Shown here: positions 23,907 to 38,871 of the stretch, piece after piece | How positions within the stretch are numbered: position 1 is the stretch's first letter | Layout of the letters: the number at the start of each line of letters is the position of its first letter | NCBI GenBank assembly: GCA_963854835.1 | Contig: OY978527.1 | Coordinates: forward strand, 21,886,057-21,950,056 | Length of the DNA: 64,000 nucleotides | Source of the DNA: Megamerina dolium | Lineage: Eukaryota; Arthropoda; Insecta; Diptera; Megamerinidae | Direction of reading: 5' to 3' | Position numbers and translations under genes: made by a program | Notes under the pieces: generated by a model | Databases searched by the model: none | Told to the model about the DNA's origin: nothing | The model's input: only the letters and a program-made list of their open reading frames with translations

Positions 23907-25229
23907 CTATAGTAAATGTGAAAATATTCATGAAAAAATAGTTAGAGTAGATATCAATATCAAATAATTATATGTAAAAACAACAACATATAAATAAATA
24001 ATCAAACATAGACAATAACAACGCTAATAATAACAAAATGTGTAATTTTTTCCCCAACACTTTTACAATTTGTTTTGTCATTGCTGTTGTTAAATCAGCG
24101 GCACAAAGTGGTTAAGAGGCGTGAAAAAACTCAAATCTTAAAGATTGAATTTTTCATATGCTTTTAATTGTTTTCAAAGGGTTTCAAAGGTTTTTAGATA
24201 AGTTGTTAGATTCGTTGTCAGATAGAATGAAAAATTGTATGATTAGCTGACTATTGAAAATCCGACCCAAAATGCATTATATTCTTCGTGAAATTTTGTT
24301 GTTACTAAGATGAACAAACATTTTGAAGTTTCTAAAAGGTTTTCATTAAAAAACCAAAACAAATTAACCATCTCGATCGATTAGATCGAGTTCTTTTGTT
24401 AAGTATTTTACAAACCGATCATGCATAATTTAACCTTTGTTGAGGCACTCGTATTTAACTATAGAATGTTAATTATAACTTCCATATCTACGCTATAAGT
24501 AGTTTTATATTCTTTTTCGAATCAACCAAGTCATATTTTGGAAAGTGTATTTAGTATTCAACCTCCAATCAGCTTTCCTAATTATAATTAGGTCTTTTTT
24601 CTTCCTTAAAACAAAATTTATATAATTTAAAAAATTATTTACTTTTTTTTAAGTACGACTGTCTAATTAATTATTTAATCCAACAATATGAATAATCAAT
24701 TATTCAATCAAATTTTATTTTTATATCAAATTACAAATTAATGGAAATTTGGGCGAATCAAATAACAAATTATATGAATAACACCATTATTCGTATAATA
24801 TTAGAAATTATTAAAAAACAATATTCAAAATATTGGTTTAAACTACCGTCGCTTTACGGTCGACATAATCATCTATCCGTACGACTACGAGGAGGACCCA
24901 CATGAGTCGATGAGCGACTTGTGTTTTTGTGTCGTCGGACACATGTTTTTAAAAAATAAAAAATAAAGAAAACTTTATTTATATCATAAATTTCACACGT
25001 TCTACTTGAGACGAATCTTAAGACTAATTAATTTAACTTTTCTAAGCTACCTCGTTCTCCAATTCAAAAGGAAGAAATATTCTTTAACAGCAAAAGCGGT
25101 AAGTGCAAAATAGAAAAGAAAAGGTACAAAGCAGAAAGGGAAATTGTGTTAGAAAATATTTTCAGCGTATTTTAACGAAAAAGAGGTGTTAGATTGCGTT
25201 TAGAACGTAACTCGCGCGATGGTGGAGCT
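23907..25229. other. FPGS intron 1 segment, no element recognised
   Basis: AT-rich intronic DNA with no recognisable frame or repeat ends. It is the left part of the 15.4-kb intron 23907-39328. Confidence 0.5.
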
Positions 25230-25690
25230 GTATGCATCCACTTTATAAAAATTTTACGTAAAGATCTCTGCCTTTGGCCTTTTGAGAACTAGTTGATGCA
25301 AGAATTAAAGCCAAATGGCCATCATTCGCGCCATACGTTCTGTCAAGGGGCTCAAAATCAAGTGGAAGTCAACCCATCACAGTTCAGTGATGAGACTCAT
25401 TTTTGGCTCAATGTAAATAAGCAAAATTGCCGCATGTGGAGTGAAGAGAATCCACGAGATTCACGAGGCATCGTTACATCCGCAAAAATTCATTGTGTGG
25501 TGTGTTTTACATTCCGGCAGAATTGTTGGTCCTTACTTAAAATTTATAACGACGTTAGCGATCAACAATGAGCTATGAACTAGAGATATGATTGCCGATT
25601 ATTTCGTACCCCAATTGAATGTAATGTTGACTGAAGGCAGACTCTTCCAACATGACGGCGCACTATGCGGCCGACCCATACATTTACAAG
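25230..25690 (+). pseudogene. Tc1/mariner-superfamily transposase fragment
   Basis: The plus strand encodes FSDETHFWLN (first catalytic Asp), VNKQNCRMWSEENPRD and, after stops, MIADYFVPQLN and FQHDGALCG (second Asp region). This is the same broad family as the DD41D element at 37 kb. It is truncated at both ends, with no inverted repeats seen. Confidence 0.8.
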
Positions 25691-25989
25691 GAGTTAACGT
25701 AGGGTTTTAATTTTTCGTATGTAATCATTTTGGACATATAAATAAATTAAGCGTAATATGATTATTTTAAGGCTTACCTCCCATACAAACCATCCACCAA
25801 AAACGCATTTAACTCGCAAGAAAAATGTACCAATTAATATATGACTATGAAATTCCGTCCCTAATTTTCGAATAATATTGCAAGTTCATTCCATAAAATC
25901 GACAGTAGTCGGTTTATGTTTAACACTGTTGACTATATGTGTGTAAGTAAAGCGTAGTATTGTAAATAAATACACCAAAATATGGGTTT

Positions 25990-26085
25990 AGTAACGTTCG
26001 GAACAGTCCAATATTAAACACGCACAACAGTACTGAAAAAAAGTTCCGCCAAAGGGCCCTCATATGTCAAAAAAGTTCTAAAAAT
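25990..26085 (+). repeat. SINE 3' fragment
   Basis: Matches the 3' part of the full-length SINE at 55951-56305: cggaaca...cagtccaatattaaacacgcacaacagta and the following 'gggccctcatatg'. The tRNA-like head is missing. Confidence 0.7.
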
Positions 26086-26219
26086 ATGCAATTATGCCAA
26101 CAAAGTTGTAGCCGTTAGAAGTAAGATAAAAATATATGGAATGCCGACAAATATACAAATAAAAATATTCTCCTTTCTTTTCAATGTTTTCCTATGTTTC
26201 ACATTCCATATGGATCATA

Positions 26220-27410
26220 CATAAATCCGATGACGATCCGTCCGGTCTGGTCAATTTGTCAGTTGATGCGACTACTACCGCTATGACCCGAAAGAGCAAG
26301 GCAAAGAAGAGGTAAGCCAACAAGCTGAAATCCTTCTATTGGTCTACCTGCTATAAGTGGATACTCCAGAGGGTCAAGAAGCTGGTTAACTCCCACAGGC
26401 AGATTAGAAAGAGTGATCACCACGACTTCTAGCACTATGGCTGCTACGGCGTCAAGCACAGCATCTGCTTGTGTGACCATTGCAGCTTCAGGCGGAGGTC
26501 GAGCGGTAGGTGATAAGGCTTCGATCGCCAGCAGTAGTAGACCACATCCGTCCAGCGGGGGCAGACCAACAGTCGCGAGCGGTAGCTTCGCACAAGCCGT
26601 GTGCAACCTTCATGAAGAGGGGGAGGTTCATCCACGTTCGTGCATCATAATGCCACATGTTCTTGGCTGCACGGTCTTATGTTTTGTTGTCAGAACGTAG
26701 TTGCAGTCAAAATCAAATACCGCAATATGGGAAGCGTAGTTGAAACTGTAGTGATTTCGGCTTACTTACTTGGGTGAAGGTGGCGCTAAGCCTAGAAATT
26801 TGTGGACGTGGTGCTATTTGCATAATAAAACAATTTGAGATTAATAGTGGGTTGTGATGAAAATTCACAGTACACTATTTGGGGTAGCAGTAAATGCAAC
26901 TACAAGGGAACCAAATTGCTGGACTACATAATGTTGGCAACAACCAGACTTTTGTAACTTGCAGGAGACAGAAAGACATTGATCTGAATCTATCAAATAG
27001 CTCGATAGCAGACAAGATCAGTTATTGGCGAGTCCTACATGATGAGTCCTTGTCGAACCACCGCTATATAGAGTTTCGGCTTGCGGTTGAACTTTATCAG
27101 GTTCCTGCAGGTCGAAATCGGCAACATGCCTATCAGAGTGGTAGGTCCTGTGAAACAGCTCTTCACGACTGTGGCACCACAGAAGAGAAAAGGATGGAAG
27201 CAGGTATTTGCACTCTGGGGCTATTTGTTGACATTGAGGGCGCTTTCGACAATCCTACCTTCAATTCCATATGCATATAAAGCACACTTGTGCTCTTTAC
27301 CAGAAAATGTAAATTGGATGGCTTACTTCCACCAACCTTAAAATTAAATATTTGGGAGTCATCCTAGATAATCTTTCTTGGAAGATTCTTATTGATCAGA
27401 AGACCTCTAC
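26220..27410 (+). pseudogene. LOA/R1-type LINE remnant
   Basis: A GC-richer plus-strand segment. An ORF1-like Ser/Ala-rich stretch (26413-26640) is followed by endonuclease pieces (KYRNMGSVVETVVISAYL near 26720; SSIADKISYWRVLHDESLS with SNHRYIEF, 26994-27072). After a deletion come RT pieces (QHAYQSGRSCETALH, LFVDIEGAFDN; 27122-27255) and a thumb motif (KIKYLGVILDN near 27343). The DIEGAFDN motif is typical of LOA/R1-group RTs. Internal deletions and stops make it inactive. Confidence 0.75.
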
Positions 27411-27660
27411 CTGTGTTATATCAAGAAAGGAAGCCGGTTTATATTGCCTGTTATTCATTGTAGTATTTATCACTCTATATACTCTATGTACTTGTTCTAT
27501 AGTAGCGTGATCTTGCCTGAATCCAAATTGATGGTCAGGAAGTAGTTTCTGAGAGTACATTATTGGCAGTATCTTTTCAAAAATTTTGCTAATAGGTAGA
27601 TGACTTATCGGTCGGTATGATGTAACTTGTTCAAGAGATTTTCCTGCTGCCACATGCATG
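27396..27660 (-). pseudogene. Jockey-type reverse transcriptase fragment
   Basis: The minus frame reads LEQVTSYRPISHLP..SKIFEKILPI, LPDHQFGFRQDHATIEQVHR and ends FLDITQ. These are the RT finger motifs of Jockey-clade LINEs. About 260 bp only, flanked by the LOA remnant and unassigned DNA. Confidence 0.8.
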
Positions 27661-27769
27661 GCATAAAATTATCTTTCTAATAAAGTCGGCTTTTAGTTAA
27701 ATGTTATTACTTGATTTCAATTTGAAGTTCTACACCTCTAAAAAGACACCCTTTATAAGTTTCGACCGC

Positions 27770-27793
27770 CCTCTAATATTTAAATATTAGAGG
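27770..27793. repeat. 24-bp perfect palindrome
   Basis: cctctaatattt followed by its exact reverse complement. No associated element recognised. Confidence 0.7.
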
Positions 27794-28013
27794 AGTTCTA
27801 TTTTGTATTTTAGGCTTTTCGCTAAATACAATATAATGCCCGCTTAACAGAGTTGCAGTGCACAGAGGTGTTGAAGAGAGCAAATGCTGTGACTTAACAT
27901 AGCAAAATAATATTGAATTTTATATAAAATATAATATTTCATGAGTAGAAATTTATATGTAAATTATTTTAAGCTTTTGTGAATGAATTTTATATACAGT
28001 ATATAGGTATTGA

Positions 28014-28072
28014 ACCACGACCTACAGATCAGAAGGCGAACACACTAACCACTGAGCTACGGCACCCATCAT
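28014..28072 (-). repeat. SINE head (tRNA-like), minus strand
   Basis: The minus strand carries the same tRNA-like head as the SINE at 55951: GTAGCTCAGTGGTTAGTGTG...GGTTCAAT. Only the head survives. Confidence 0.75.
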
Positions 28073-28614
28073 GTAAATTAATATATTTATAAATATATGC
28101 ACTTACTATATGTATGAAGTTTAACAATATAATTTTCATAATATGATATTAAATTTTATAAATTTTCGGTGACGTTGACAAAGAAGGTAGAGGAATAAAG
28201 CATCCTTTCATAGAACCACCCCATTCCTTGTATCAGGCAATTAGAAATATCAGCATGTTGAAACTCAATTTTTTAGGAACAGAAAAGTAGTATCCTACCC
28301 AAAAAAAAGAACACGTTGTTGTTGTTCCTTATTGATCCATTTCATTCCTTTCTCTGCTTTTACTCTATCGTGACACAAAGTAATATATAGCCACTCATGC
28401 CTATTGTTGCTGTCGAAAACACCGTTTGACAAAAGTTGACACTTTTGCAATCACATTCTTAATAGTGAATCAAAAATGTTCCCAAAAGTTTTGGGTACGA
28501 GTGATTTTTTATCATCTATCGCATACACATTTTTCACATTTTTGTCTCCCTTACACTCAATATTATCTACCAATTATCTAAAATATATCGAGGAAAACTG
28601 GATTTTAGCCAACG

Positions 28615-28708
28615 CCTGCGCTCATAGCGCAATAGCCAAGTGGTTAGACCTAAGCTCTCCATCGTAATGAATCCAGGTTCAAATCCCCATAAGGTCAATA
28701 ATTTTTTT
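28615..28708 (+). repeat. tRNA-like sequence (SINE or tRNA pseudogene)
   Basis: An A-box-like tagccaagtgg (28633-28643) and B box ggttcaaatcc (28676-28686), 33 bp apart, followed by a T7 run (28702-28708) that could end pol III transcription. A convincing cloverleaf with paired acceptor stem was not found, so a functional tRNA is unlikely. Confidence 0.55.
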
Positions 28709-28799
28709 CCATATATATTCATATTTTAATTTAAAAAAAAATTATTATATAAATTTAATTAAACACAAAATTAATACTTACAATGAAAAAAGTATTAAA

Positions 28800-29870
28800 G
28801 TCTTGTCAATACGCAAACGGTACGGAATTTTTCCAAATATTTCATTTCGTTCAAAAGGCCACACAATAGGATTATGTGTGGAAAATTATTTCGCGAAAAT
28901 TTTCACCGCGACTATTCGGTATATATCTCACTCTTTCGGCCATATTATTGATGACATTTTGCAGTATGACCTCCGGAATGGCCCGAATCACCGCTGTAAT
29001 ATTGCTTTCAAAGTCTGGAATCGTCTTCGGGCAATTCACATAGACTTTATCCTTCGTGTAACCCTACTGTAAAAAGTCTAACGTCGTCAAATCGCATGAT
29101 GTGGGCGGGCAATTCACATCACCGCGACACTGTGTGTGTGGTGTAGCGCAGTCCTTTTAAAGCCACATATCGTCGACTCTTAGCTTCAACCTCCTACATA
29201 AAATAGTCCTGCAACATAGTATGGTACCGCTCAGAATTGACGTTTTCGGTATTTCCATCCTCATCTTCAAAAAAATACGGACCGATGATGCCTCCCACCC
29301 ATAAACCGCACCAAACAGTGGCTCCCGGTGGGTGCATTATCTTCTGAACAATAACGTGTGGATTTTTCGAGCTCCCGATATTGCAGTTTCACTTGTTAAC
29401 ACAACCGCCGAGGTGGAAATGAGCCTCGTCCGAAAAGATGATTTTTTGGAAAAAATCATTATCTTCAGCAATCATTTGCAGGGCCCTATCAGCGAATGTA
29501 CGGCGTTGTGCATGGTCACGAGGCAACAGCTGTTGCGTTCATTGACTTTATATGGGTGCAATTTCAAGTCCAAGCGCAAAATTCGATGCATAGCGGTCGT
29601 GAAAATGACCAATTGTTGCGACCGATGACGAATAGACATTCCGGGGGACTTGACGACACTTTCATTTACGGCAGCAATATTCTCAGCACTGCGTGCATTC
29701 CGCACTCTGGTTGGCTTCGGAATATCAAATACGGACCCAGTTTGATAAAATTTTTGGTGAATCAATCATAGCATTTGCACCATCGACTTGGAATTTAAGA
29801 TCCAAAATTCGACGATTTCAATGCATTCTTCTTTCGTGTAGCGATTCGTAACTAAAATCCTATACTGTCA
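28800..29870 (-). pseudogene. DD41D-type Tc1/mariner transposase, decayed
   Basis: The minus strand begins near 29850 (NRYTKEECIEIVEFW). It continues with FYQTGSVFDIPKPTRVRNAR, SAENIAAVNESVV, MHRILRLDLKLHPYKV (29472-29765), then VNSERY-like and ELPAH scraps down to about 28800. The order follows the transposase at 37233-38314, about one element long, but full of stops. Catalytic residues are mostly lost. Inverted repeats were not identified. Confidence 0.75.
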
Positions 29871-29934
29871 CGATGACAATGACACAAAATATACAAAAAT
29901 ATATTAATATTACACTTATTATATTAGCGGGGTA

Positions 29935-30125
29935 TGAACGGCAGAACCTTGAGATATATCTTTCGTGAGCTTTGTCGTCACAAAGCACTTTTACCAGCAT
30001 TTAGCAAAAGAATTGTCAATTTCTTGCGGACAGGTGGGTACCATTCGAAAGAAGTTTAGATATTCAAGTTGTGCTTCCGCAGTCGGGGATGGCTAACCCG
30101 CAATTTACAGATCAGAAGGCCAATG
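29935..30125 (-). repeat. SINE fragment, minus strand
   Basis: Shares with the full-length SINE the blocks gaacggcagaacc, caattgacaattct/cttgcggacaggtgggtaccattcgaaag and 'cagatcagaaggcc' in reverse orientation. Diverged and truncated. Confidence 0.7.
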
Positions 30126-31075
30126 CAATTTATTAAAATTATAGCTAAAAGCGAAAAAGTTCTTACAAGACTACTCGCTACGGGATCAGATGAGTAAAAA
30201 GAACGATATACACAATTTGGTATCCTTGCTAATTAAAATGAGATAATTCGTAGTTTTACTAACTACTACTTAATTTTTTTTTACCAAATCCATTGTTTCC
30301 ATTTTTACAGGTATAGGGGGAAGAAAACTCGATATACAATAAATAAAAAAAAAAATTTCTTCTTTTTTCCCATGTTATCTATTGGAGAATATATTTGTTG
30401 AAGACTAACCCTTGACCTCTTCCTAAATATTCTGTTAAAGGATTCTTTGAAAAAAGGTTCAAAATTACCTGTACGGGTGATGGCGAGAGGGTTCTGAGGA
30501 AATAATGCTCAGAAAATTTTAATATAGGTCCCCGAACTCAAGAAATATAAAATAATATTTAGACAAGAACTATCCTAAATCTAATTTTACACATGATTTT
30601 TTAAATTCCATGATTCTACTTTTGACCGAAAAAGCCAAAATTTAAACCACTGTAAAAATAGTAACGTACTGGAGCAGAAAGGGATTAGAGCTTTTATTAC
30701 TGAAGTGGAATGCTATCGTTTGGTTTGATTTACCCTCGAGACAATGACCCTCAAATTGTGGGATAGTGTTATCATATTGTTTAACTCCTTCTATTTAATA
30801 AGTGTATATAAAAGGATTTCCCTTTAAGAGTCATGCAATTTAAAAATAAAAGATAAGTGAGATCAGTAAGATGCAATACACACTTTTTTCATTTGAAAGG
30901 TTACATCATGCCATTATGTATGAAAAATAATATCGTTCATGTGAGCACGACTTCTCTGTAACATACATACCGCATCTGTTAACCTAATATTCCAGCACTT
31001 GTTCACATAAATTTGATGTTTGGTGATGAAGCTAATTTTTGTTTAAATGGTTAAGCCTATATGCCATTTGTTTGT
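30126..31075. other. FPGS intron 1 segment, no element recognised
   Basis: AT-rich DNA with no recognisable frame or repeat. Confidence 0.5.
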
Positions 31076-33317
31076 TAAGTAAAACTTCTTAGGCGGCGAT
31101 GTCACAAATGGAGTGTGAAATTTTTAAAACCAATTTCGCTACATTAGTAGCGAAACGCACAACCTCTTTCCTAAGGTTAGAGGTTGTGCGTTGGGTTTGG
31201 GACCCGCCACATAAAAAACCCCCCAATGAAAAAAAAGATATGCCTCAAATAAGGACTACCGCTTTTGTTGATGACCCCCGCAAACGAAAAAAGGACAATG
31301 ATTTACGGATATGCACCTGGAATGTCCGGTCCCTTTATAGGGAGGGTGCCTCTATCCAGCTGGTTGATGTCCTCGAAAAATACAGAGCTGACATCACCGC
31401 TCTCCAGGAAATGCGATGGACGGGACAGGGCTGCTCCAAAAGAGCGTCCTGTGACATCTACTACAGTTGCCATGCTGAAAGACACGAATTAGGATGTGGA
31501 TTTTTGGTCAGCAAGAGACTACGACATCTTGTCTCACAGTTCACGCCTGTGAACGAACGGCTGGCCACAATCCGGATCAAGGCAAAATTCTTCAAAATCA
31601 GCCTTATATGTGCCCACGCTCCGACGGATGAGAAGGACAATGTGACCAAGGAGAGCTTCTTTCAGCGCCTCGAAGAAGCTTATGACCGCTGCCTCGCCAC
31701 GATATCAAAATCGTGCGTGGCGATTTTAATGCCAGGGTGGGCAAGGAAGGCACCTTTGGTCCAACTGTCGGAAAATTCAGCCTCCACCAGAACACCTCCG
31801 ATAACGGAATGAGGCTGATCGACTTCGCAGCAGCACGAAACATGGTAATTGGTGGTACCAGATTCCAGCATCTCGACATCCACAAAGCGACATGGCTGTC
31901 TCCAGATCAACGTACAAGAAACCAAATTGATCATGTGGTGATTGACGGAAGGCATGCTTCCAGTGTGATGGACGTGAAATCGATCCGTGGTGCCAACATC
32001 GACTCGGATCACTACCTTGTTGCAGCTAAGGTGCGCACACGCTTATGTGTCGCAAATAACAAGAGAAGTCCCACACAGAGAAAGCTCGACGTCAGTAAGC
32101 TGCGATCACCAGAGACAGCAGATGCATTTTCCACTCGACTATCGGATCTGCTTATGCAGAACACTCCCCCACTTGATGATACATGCGCACGGTGGACACA
32201 TATATCCCACTCCATGACTACTGCTGCCGAGGAGGTAATCGGTTACTACCGGCCTCTGAGGAATGAGTGGTATGATTAGGAGTGTCGCGAAGCTACCGCA
32301 GAGAAAGACGCCTCCTACAGAAAAACCCTGCGTGCAGGCGCAATGCGAGCTGTTAAGGAGCGGTACAGGAGGAAAGGAGTGCAGAGAGATGTATTTTCAG
32401 GCGCAAGAAAAGAGAACAAGAAAGACGCGAGTGTGAGGAGATAGAGATGTGTACCGACAAAAATGAGACTCGAAAATTCTTCGAAAAGGTGAAAGGTTGA
32501 AGCCTATGCTCAGCAACCTGATTGGACCGTATCAGTGTGGCTTCAGACCTGGTAAATCCACCATCGACGAGATTTTCACACTGCGCCAAATCCTGGAGAA
32601 GACCCAAGAAAAACAGATCGACACACTCCACTTATTTGTTGATTATAAAGCATGAACACGCGAGCAGTCAGTGCAGCATTCTCAGAGTTGGAAGGAGAGT
32701 CGCGTCACGGTGAACGAGGGCAAGACGAAGTATCTAGTGTCAACAAACAAAGAGTCCCGGCGTCTTGGACAGCACGTCACTGTTGACAACTACGCTTTTG
32801 AAGTAGTAAGGGACTTTTTCTATCTTGGAACCAGCTTTAACAGCAGTAATGACGTCAGCTTGGAGATCATGCGTAGGATAACTCTTGCTAACAGGTGTTA
32901 CTTTGGGCTGAGTAAGCAATTGAAAAGTCGAGCCCTCTCTCGAAGAACGAAAACTACACCTATTTGCGTTGGTGGCGAGTACCGAATAAGGTACAACCAT
33001 GAGCTGTACGAGCTGTATGCCGATATTGACATAGTAAAGCGCATCAAAATCCAGCGGCTGCGCTGGCTAGGTCATGTCGAGCGAATGGAAGAACACGCTC
33101 CAGCTAAGAAGGTGTTGTATTCGGAACCCGCTGGAGGACGACGCAGAAGAGGAAGATCAAACCTCCGGTGGAAAGACCAAGTACTGGAAAACATGACGGC
33201 GCTTGGAATTTCTAACTGGCGCCAGCTACCGAAGAACAGAGATGGCTGGCGAAGCATGTTATTTTCGGCCTAAATCGATATTCGGTTGTTATGGCCACAT
33301 AAGTAAGTAAGTAAGTA
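31076..33317 (+). mobile_element. LINE (RTE/L2-like), internally deleted, with TAAG-repeat tail
   Basis: Begins AAGTAAAACTTCTTAGGCG, as the LINE at 16784 does. The endonuclease is readable: ICTWNVRSLYREG, ITALQEMRWTGQG, GFLVSKRL, ICAHAPTDEKD, then after a frameshift near 31720 GDFNARVGKEG, ARNMVIGGTRF and NQIDHVVIDGRH. The RT is mostly deleted; only IGPYQCGFRPGKSTIDEIFT-like scraps (32520-32590) remain. The C-terminal region is open (32671-33273; FFYLGTSFNSSNDVSLE, LRWLGHVERMEEHAP). The 3' UTR is short and ends in a (TAAG)n tail at 33299-33317. Two further 3' copies of the family are at 41401 and 56674. Confidence 0.88.
31155..31191 (+). other. Perfect hairpin in LINE 5' region
   Basis: ACGCACAACCTCT and its exact reverse complement 11 bases later, within the predicted leader of the LINE. 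Confidence 0.7.
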
Positions 33318-34240
33318 GTGGGAAAGAAGATATAACATAGAGAAAGGGAGAATGAGGAACAAAGCGACGTATGGACAATGATACAAAACGATAGCGAGTG
33401 TGTTTGTTGAGAGAGAGAGAGCAACCAACGAATAAATACTCCCTTCGTTTCTTGTATGTACAAGAAATATTCCACATATTTAATTCTTTATCTGTTTTTT
33501 TATTTCTGTTCAAAATAAATGAAAAAAGCGACATATGCACAACGATGCAAAGTGATAGAGTGTGAGGAGCAACCAACGAATAATAACGATTAATAGAATT
33601 AGCACGTGGGGTAATAAAAAATAAAGTAAAGTAATGTAAAAAAAATGGAGTGCGATTAGTCAACACAGATAGCTCAGTTCCTATGCTATATAATTATAAA
33701 ATAGAAATATGATAGAGAGAAAATGGAATGACTCTCTTATGCTCCGTTCTAATTTTACAGATTTTAACTTACGTTACCTACTAACCCGTTTTGACTAATC
33801 ACTCTTATGGCTTTTGTGTGAAATAGAACGGAACAGCTGGTCCGTTATCTACCGATCGCACTATAACTAGTATATTATGCAAAACCACAAAAGCAAAAAT
33901 ATTATTAGTTGCTCTCATACTATGAAACATGGATTACTGCCGTTTGCTTATGCGGCGCATAATAATGTTTTTGCTTTTGTATCAGTCCGCATTTAGCCAC
34001 ATAACATTTTTAATTCTCTTTTGATCTTTTGTTCACGTTTAGACGTTTTGTTCACGTTAGGAAACTAAAAAATGGTGGTACGTTCAAAAATTTTGTGGTA
34101 GATTATATAAACTTTTAGGAACAGTTTATGTATGTACCTACATAGCTATATTAAAATATAAATTTAGAGATCACTCATTTCATATAAAAACTAAATCACA
34201 TACTTATATCGTATGTACTAATCTACATATTGCAAGTTAA
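33318..34240 (-). repeat. Unclassified dispersed repeat, copy 2
   Basis: The inverse of 5090-7610 in order and orientation, without the mariner. Shared blocks include gtgcgattagtcaacac, cgttatctaccgat, the TGTGCATA/GCTTT motif and a block at 34110-34230. One block (33908-33957) matches copy 1 in the direct orientation, so the element has internal inversion or palindromic structure. Confidence 0.65.
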
Positions 34241-34741
34241 AGTTATGAAAATCAAATGACAGTCAATCAATATACCCTGTATGAGGATATGCAAAGCACA
34301 TTCATTTCGGTTAGATGTTTGTAACAACTAACCTAAATTTTCGATTTAACGTCCGTTCGTATGTCCGTCCATCAATCTGGCTGGTTCGCACGATAACTTG
34401 AGCAAATAATCTGGCGTAAAATCAGCAAGCCACGCCCATTTCTCAATGGAGGTTCCATACAAAGTCGCGGAAATATAAAGAATATCTTAAACCACTATAA
34501 GTTACAGACTATTCAGCATAGAACAACCAGATTTAATTTGTGAATTACATTGTAAGAGCTCACAAGAAATGGGTCAGCCATGCCCACTGTGTATAGTAAC
34601 TCCCATACAAAATGACTGAATTTCTTTTAAATTTAACAATCTTCTGTGTAGAACAACCATAATTGAATCTCAAAATAATATGGCAGTCGGAAATAATCTG
34701 GCATTAAAACAGCATGCCACTCCCATTTTTTAATGGGTATC

Positions 34742-35105
<364 letters not shown>

Positions 35106-35107
<2 letters not shown>

Positions 35108-36129
35108 TGCTACCCATGACTACCCACTTCCCCTTAAAATTCCAATACAATCTCACACTTTTTTCTATGAATACAAATACTAATGCATATTTCTGGGATA
35201 TATTTTATTTTTTATGTAATTAGTGCGAATGAAACAACATGGCATTAATTGACAAAATAATTTGAGCTTTCATTCTTACTTTATGAAATCTGTCAGTGAT
35301 AAATTCAAAAATATTTTGACACTAACTATGAGGGTCAAACTTCTAAAATGCATTTGTATATTTTTTCTTTTTGATTAGTATTAATTTCATCGTAATTACA
35401 TTAACTTATAAATCTTTTGTTAATTATTAAAAAAAAAAATTGTCTTGCTTTCAAAAATTAAAAAATATACATTCAAAATCTTGTGGTCAACCAGAGGATT
35501 AATAATGTTGACAATGAACAAATGTTGAACTGTCAAAAAATTTGTAATAATTTTACATTCAAGATATCATATTGGTATGTTGGCAAAAATTTTATAAAAT
35601 TTTATTGAATTATATAAATGATATAAACAGAAAAGAAGCAATCAAGCATATTCAAGATAAGCTATACTACTAATTTTGGATACATCCAATAGCAGAAGTA
35701 AGTAAATTGTAAACAATTTTTTTTTATTTTATTGCAATGCATCTATCTATTATATATTATTTATATTAACAGAAGCAAGCATATTCATCAGAAGCCATAC
35801 AAGCCATAGAATTCTCAATTTTGGATAGAGCTAATAGCTAAAGTAAGTATTTTGTATACAATTTATTTTGATTTTATAACATTGCATCCATGTTGAATAT
35901 GCAATTGAAAAAAAAGAAAAGAGTGAGTGCTGTGTTTCTTACTGAAATAGGACAGAATTTTGTTAAAATCTGTTAACCTTGCATGTAGTGCTTTTAATTT
36001 CTGTAACTTTTGTGGTGAAATGCAACTGGTGGTGAGCGCTTCAGTGCAGTCAAAATCGAACCAGATCATAAATTCGCCAAAAATGAATTGTAATCACGTG
36101 TAGTCTTTGTTGCAGTGCCAAGAATATAA
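35106..36129. other. FPGS intron 1 segment with diverged tandem duplication
   Basis: AT-rich. Two diverged units of about 140 bp (35632-35755 and 35771-35890) share agaagcaa..agcatattca, aattttggata and aagtaagta followed by a T-rich stretch and attgcatc. No coding content recognised. Confidence 0.55.
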
Positions 36130-36310
36130 AATAAAAAAATAAAAAATAAATATGTGGCACTTAAAGCCCCAAAGGGCTCATTGGCCGAGCTTCTCTTCCA
36201 TTACTGTTGTGCGTCTTATATTTAGACAGTATTAGAAGGGACCTACTTATTTTAGCCGGTTCCGAACGGCAGAACACTTGTGACATCACTTTTTCTGAGC
36301 GGTAGAAAAC
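36130..36310 (-). repeat. SINE 3' part, minus strand
   Basis: Reverse-orientation match to the SINE at 55951-56305: agccccaaagggctcattggccgagcttct, cagtattagaagggacctacttattttagc and ggttccgaacggcagaac. Confidence 0.85.
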
Positions 36311-37038
36311 TCCCTCACTTAAACAAATATATGTCGTGAGTATAAATATACGCTTAATTATACTAATAATATAAATTACTTAAAACACATATTCCATTGG
36401 AGAACTAATTTATTTCTTATATTTTCCAGATTGGACATAAGTCGTTGCATTCAAAACAAAAACCTTTTTAAACAAATTATTTAAATAGGAAAGATACTAA
36501 TATTTATTTCCTTTTCCAGATGTAAATCGGTGCTACATATTTAACAGGAAAGATGAAATTCGCTCAGGCAACCGCAGATGCAGCAAAATTTATAATGTTA
36601 ATATTTATTAAAATTTTTTTATAATTTTTAATTGTAAATATATAACATTTTAAATATGAAATTGTAAATATATAACATTTTAACATTATTATAATCAAAA
36701 GAAAGATAATTTCACTACTTTTTTTTATTATAATAATATTAATATTTTTAAATAAAATAAAGAATTTGACATTTTAAACTGTTTGAAAATTTTAAGAATA
36801 AATTAAAATGTTTAATAAAAATGAAACCCTGTGCCGGCAGACGAGGGAAATTAGGGGAGTATAGCTATTCTTTATGACGTAGCTGAATGAGAGCGACAGG
36901 AATGCGGGATCACACGTTCAAGGGGAAAGTGGTTAGTTTTTTCCCAGCGCCTATGCAAGGTTACCCACTTTTTTAACCATTTTAGAAGGTAATGCTACCC
37001 ACATATTCAGCAGATAATTACCCAGTTCTGGCTAGCAG

Positions 37039-37040
<2 letters not shown>
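36311..37040. other. FPGS intron 1 segment, no gene recognised
   Basis: Very AT-rich. Contains a two-unit repeat of aattgtaaatatataacatt (36626-36682). Nothing else recognised. Confidence 0.5.
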
Positions 37041-37111
<71 letters not shown>

Positions 37112-37117
37112 GTATAT
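37041..37117. repeat. (TA)n microsatellite, left flank of DD41D element
   Basis: TA repeats run directly to the left inverted repeat of the transposon at 37118. Confidence 0.95.
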
Positions 37118-38703
<1,586 letters not shown>

Positions 38704-38871
38704 TAAAAAGTATTAAAAAGACCTTTCTTTTGATACCCATATCGTAAAGAAAATTTGCAAATTTATTGATTAATTTTGATCGCAAATTTGAACTTTGACC
38801 TTAAGCACCGCCTTATATGGGTGTTAGTTACAAAAAAAATTGGATTTTTATATTTACATTAATATGCTCTT

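Noticed and set aside
28615..28708. Possible functional tRNA gene
   Set aside because: A and B boxes are present but acceptor and anticodon stems do not pair convincingly; more likely SINE or pseudogene.
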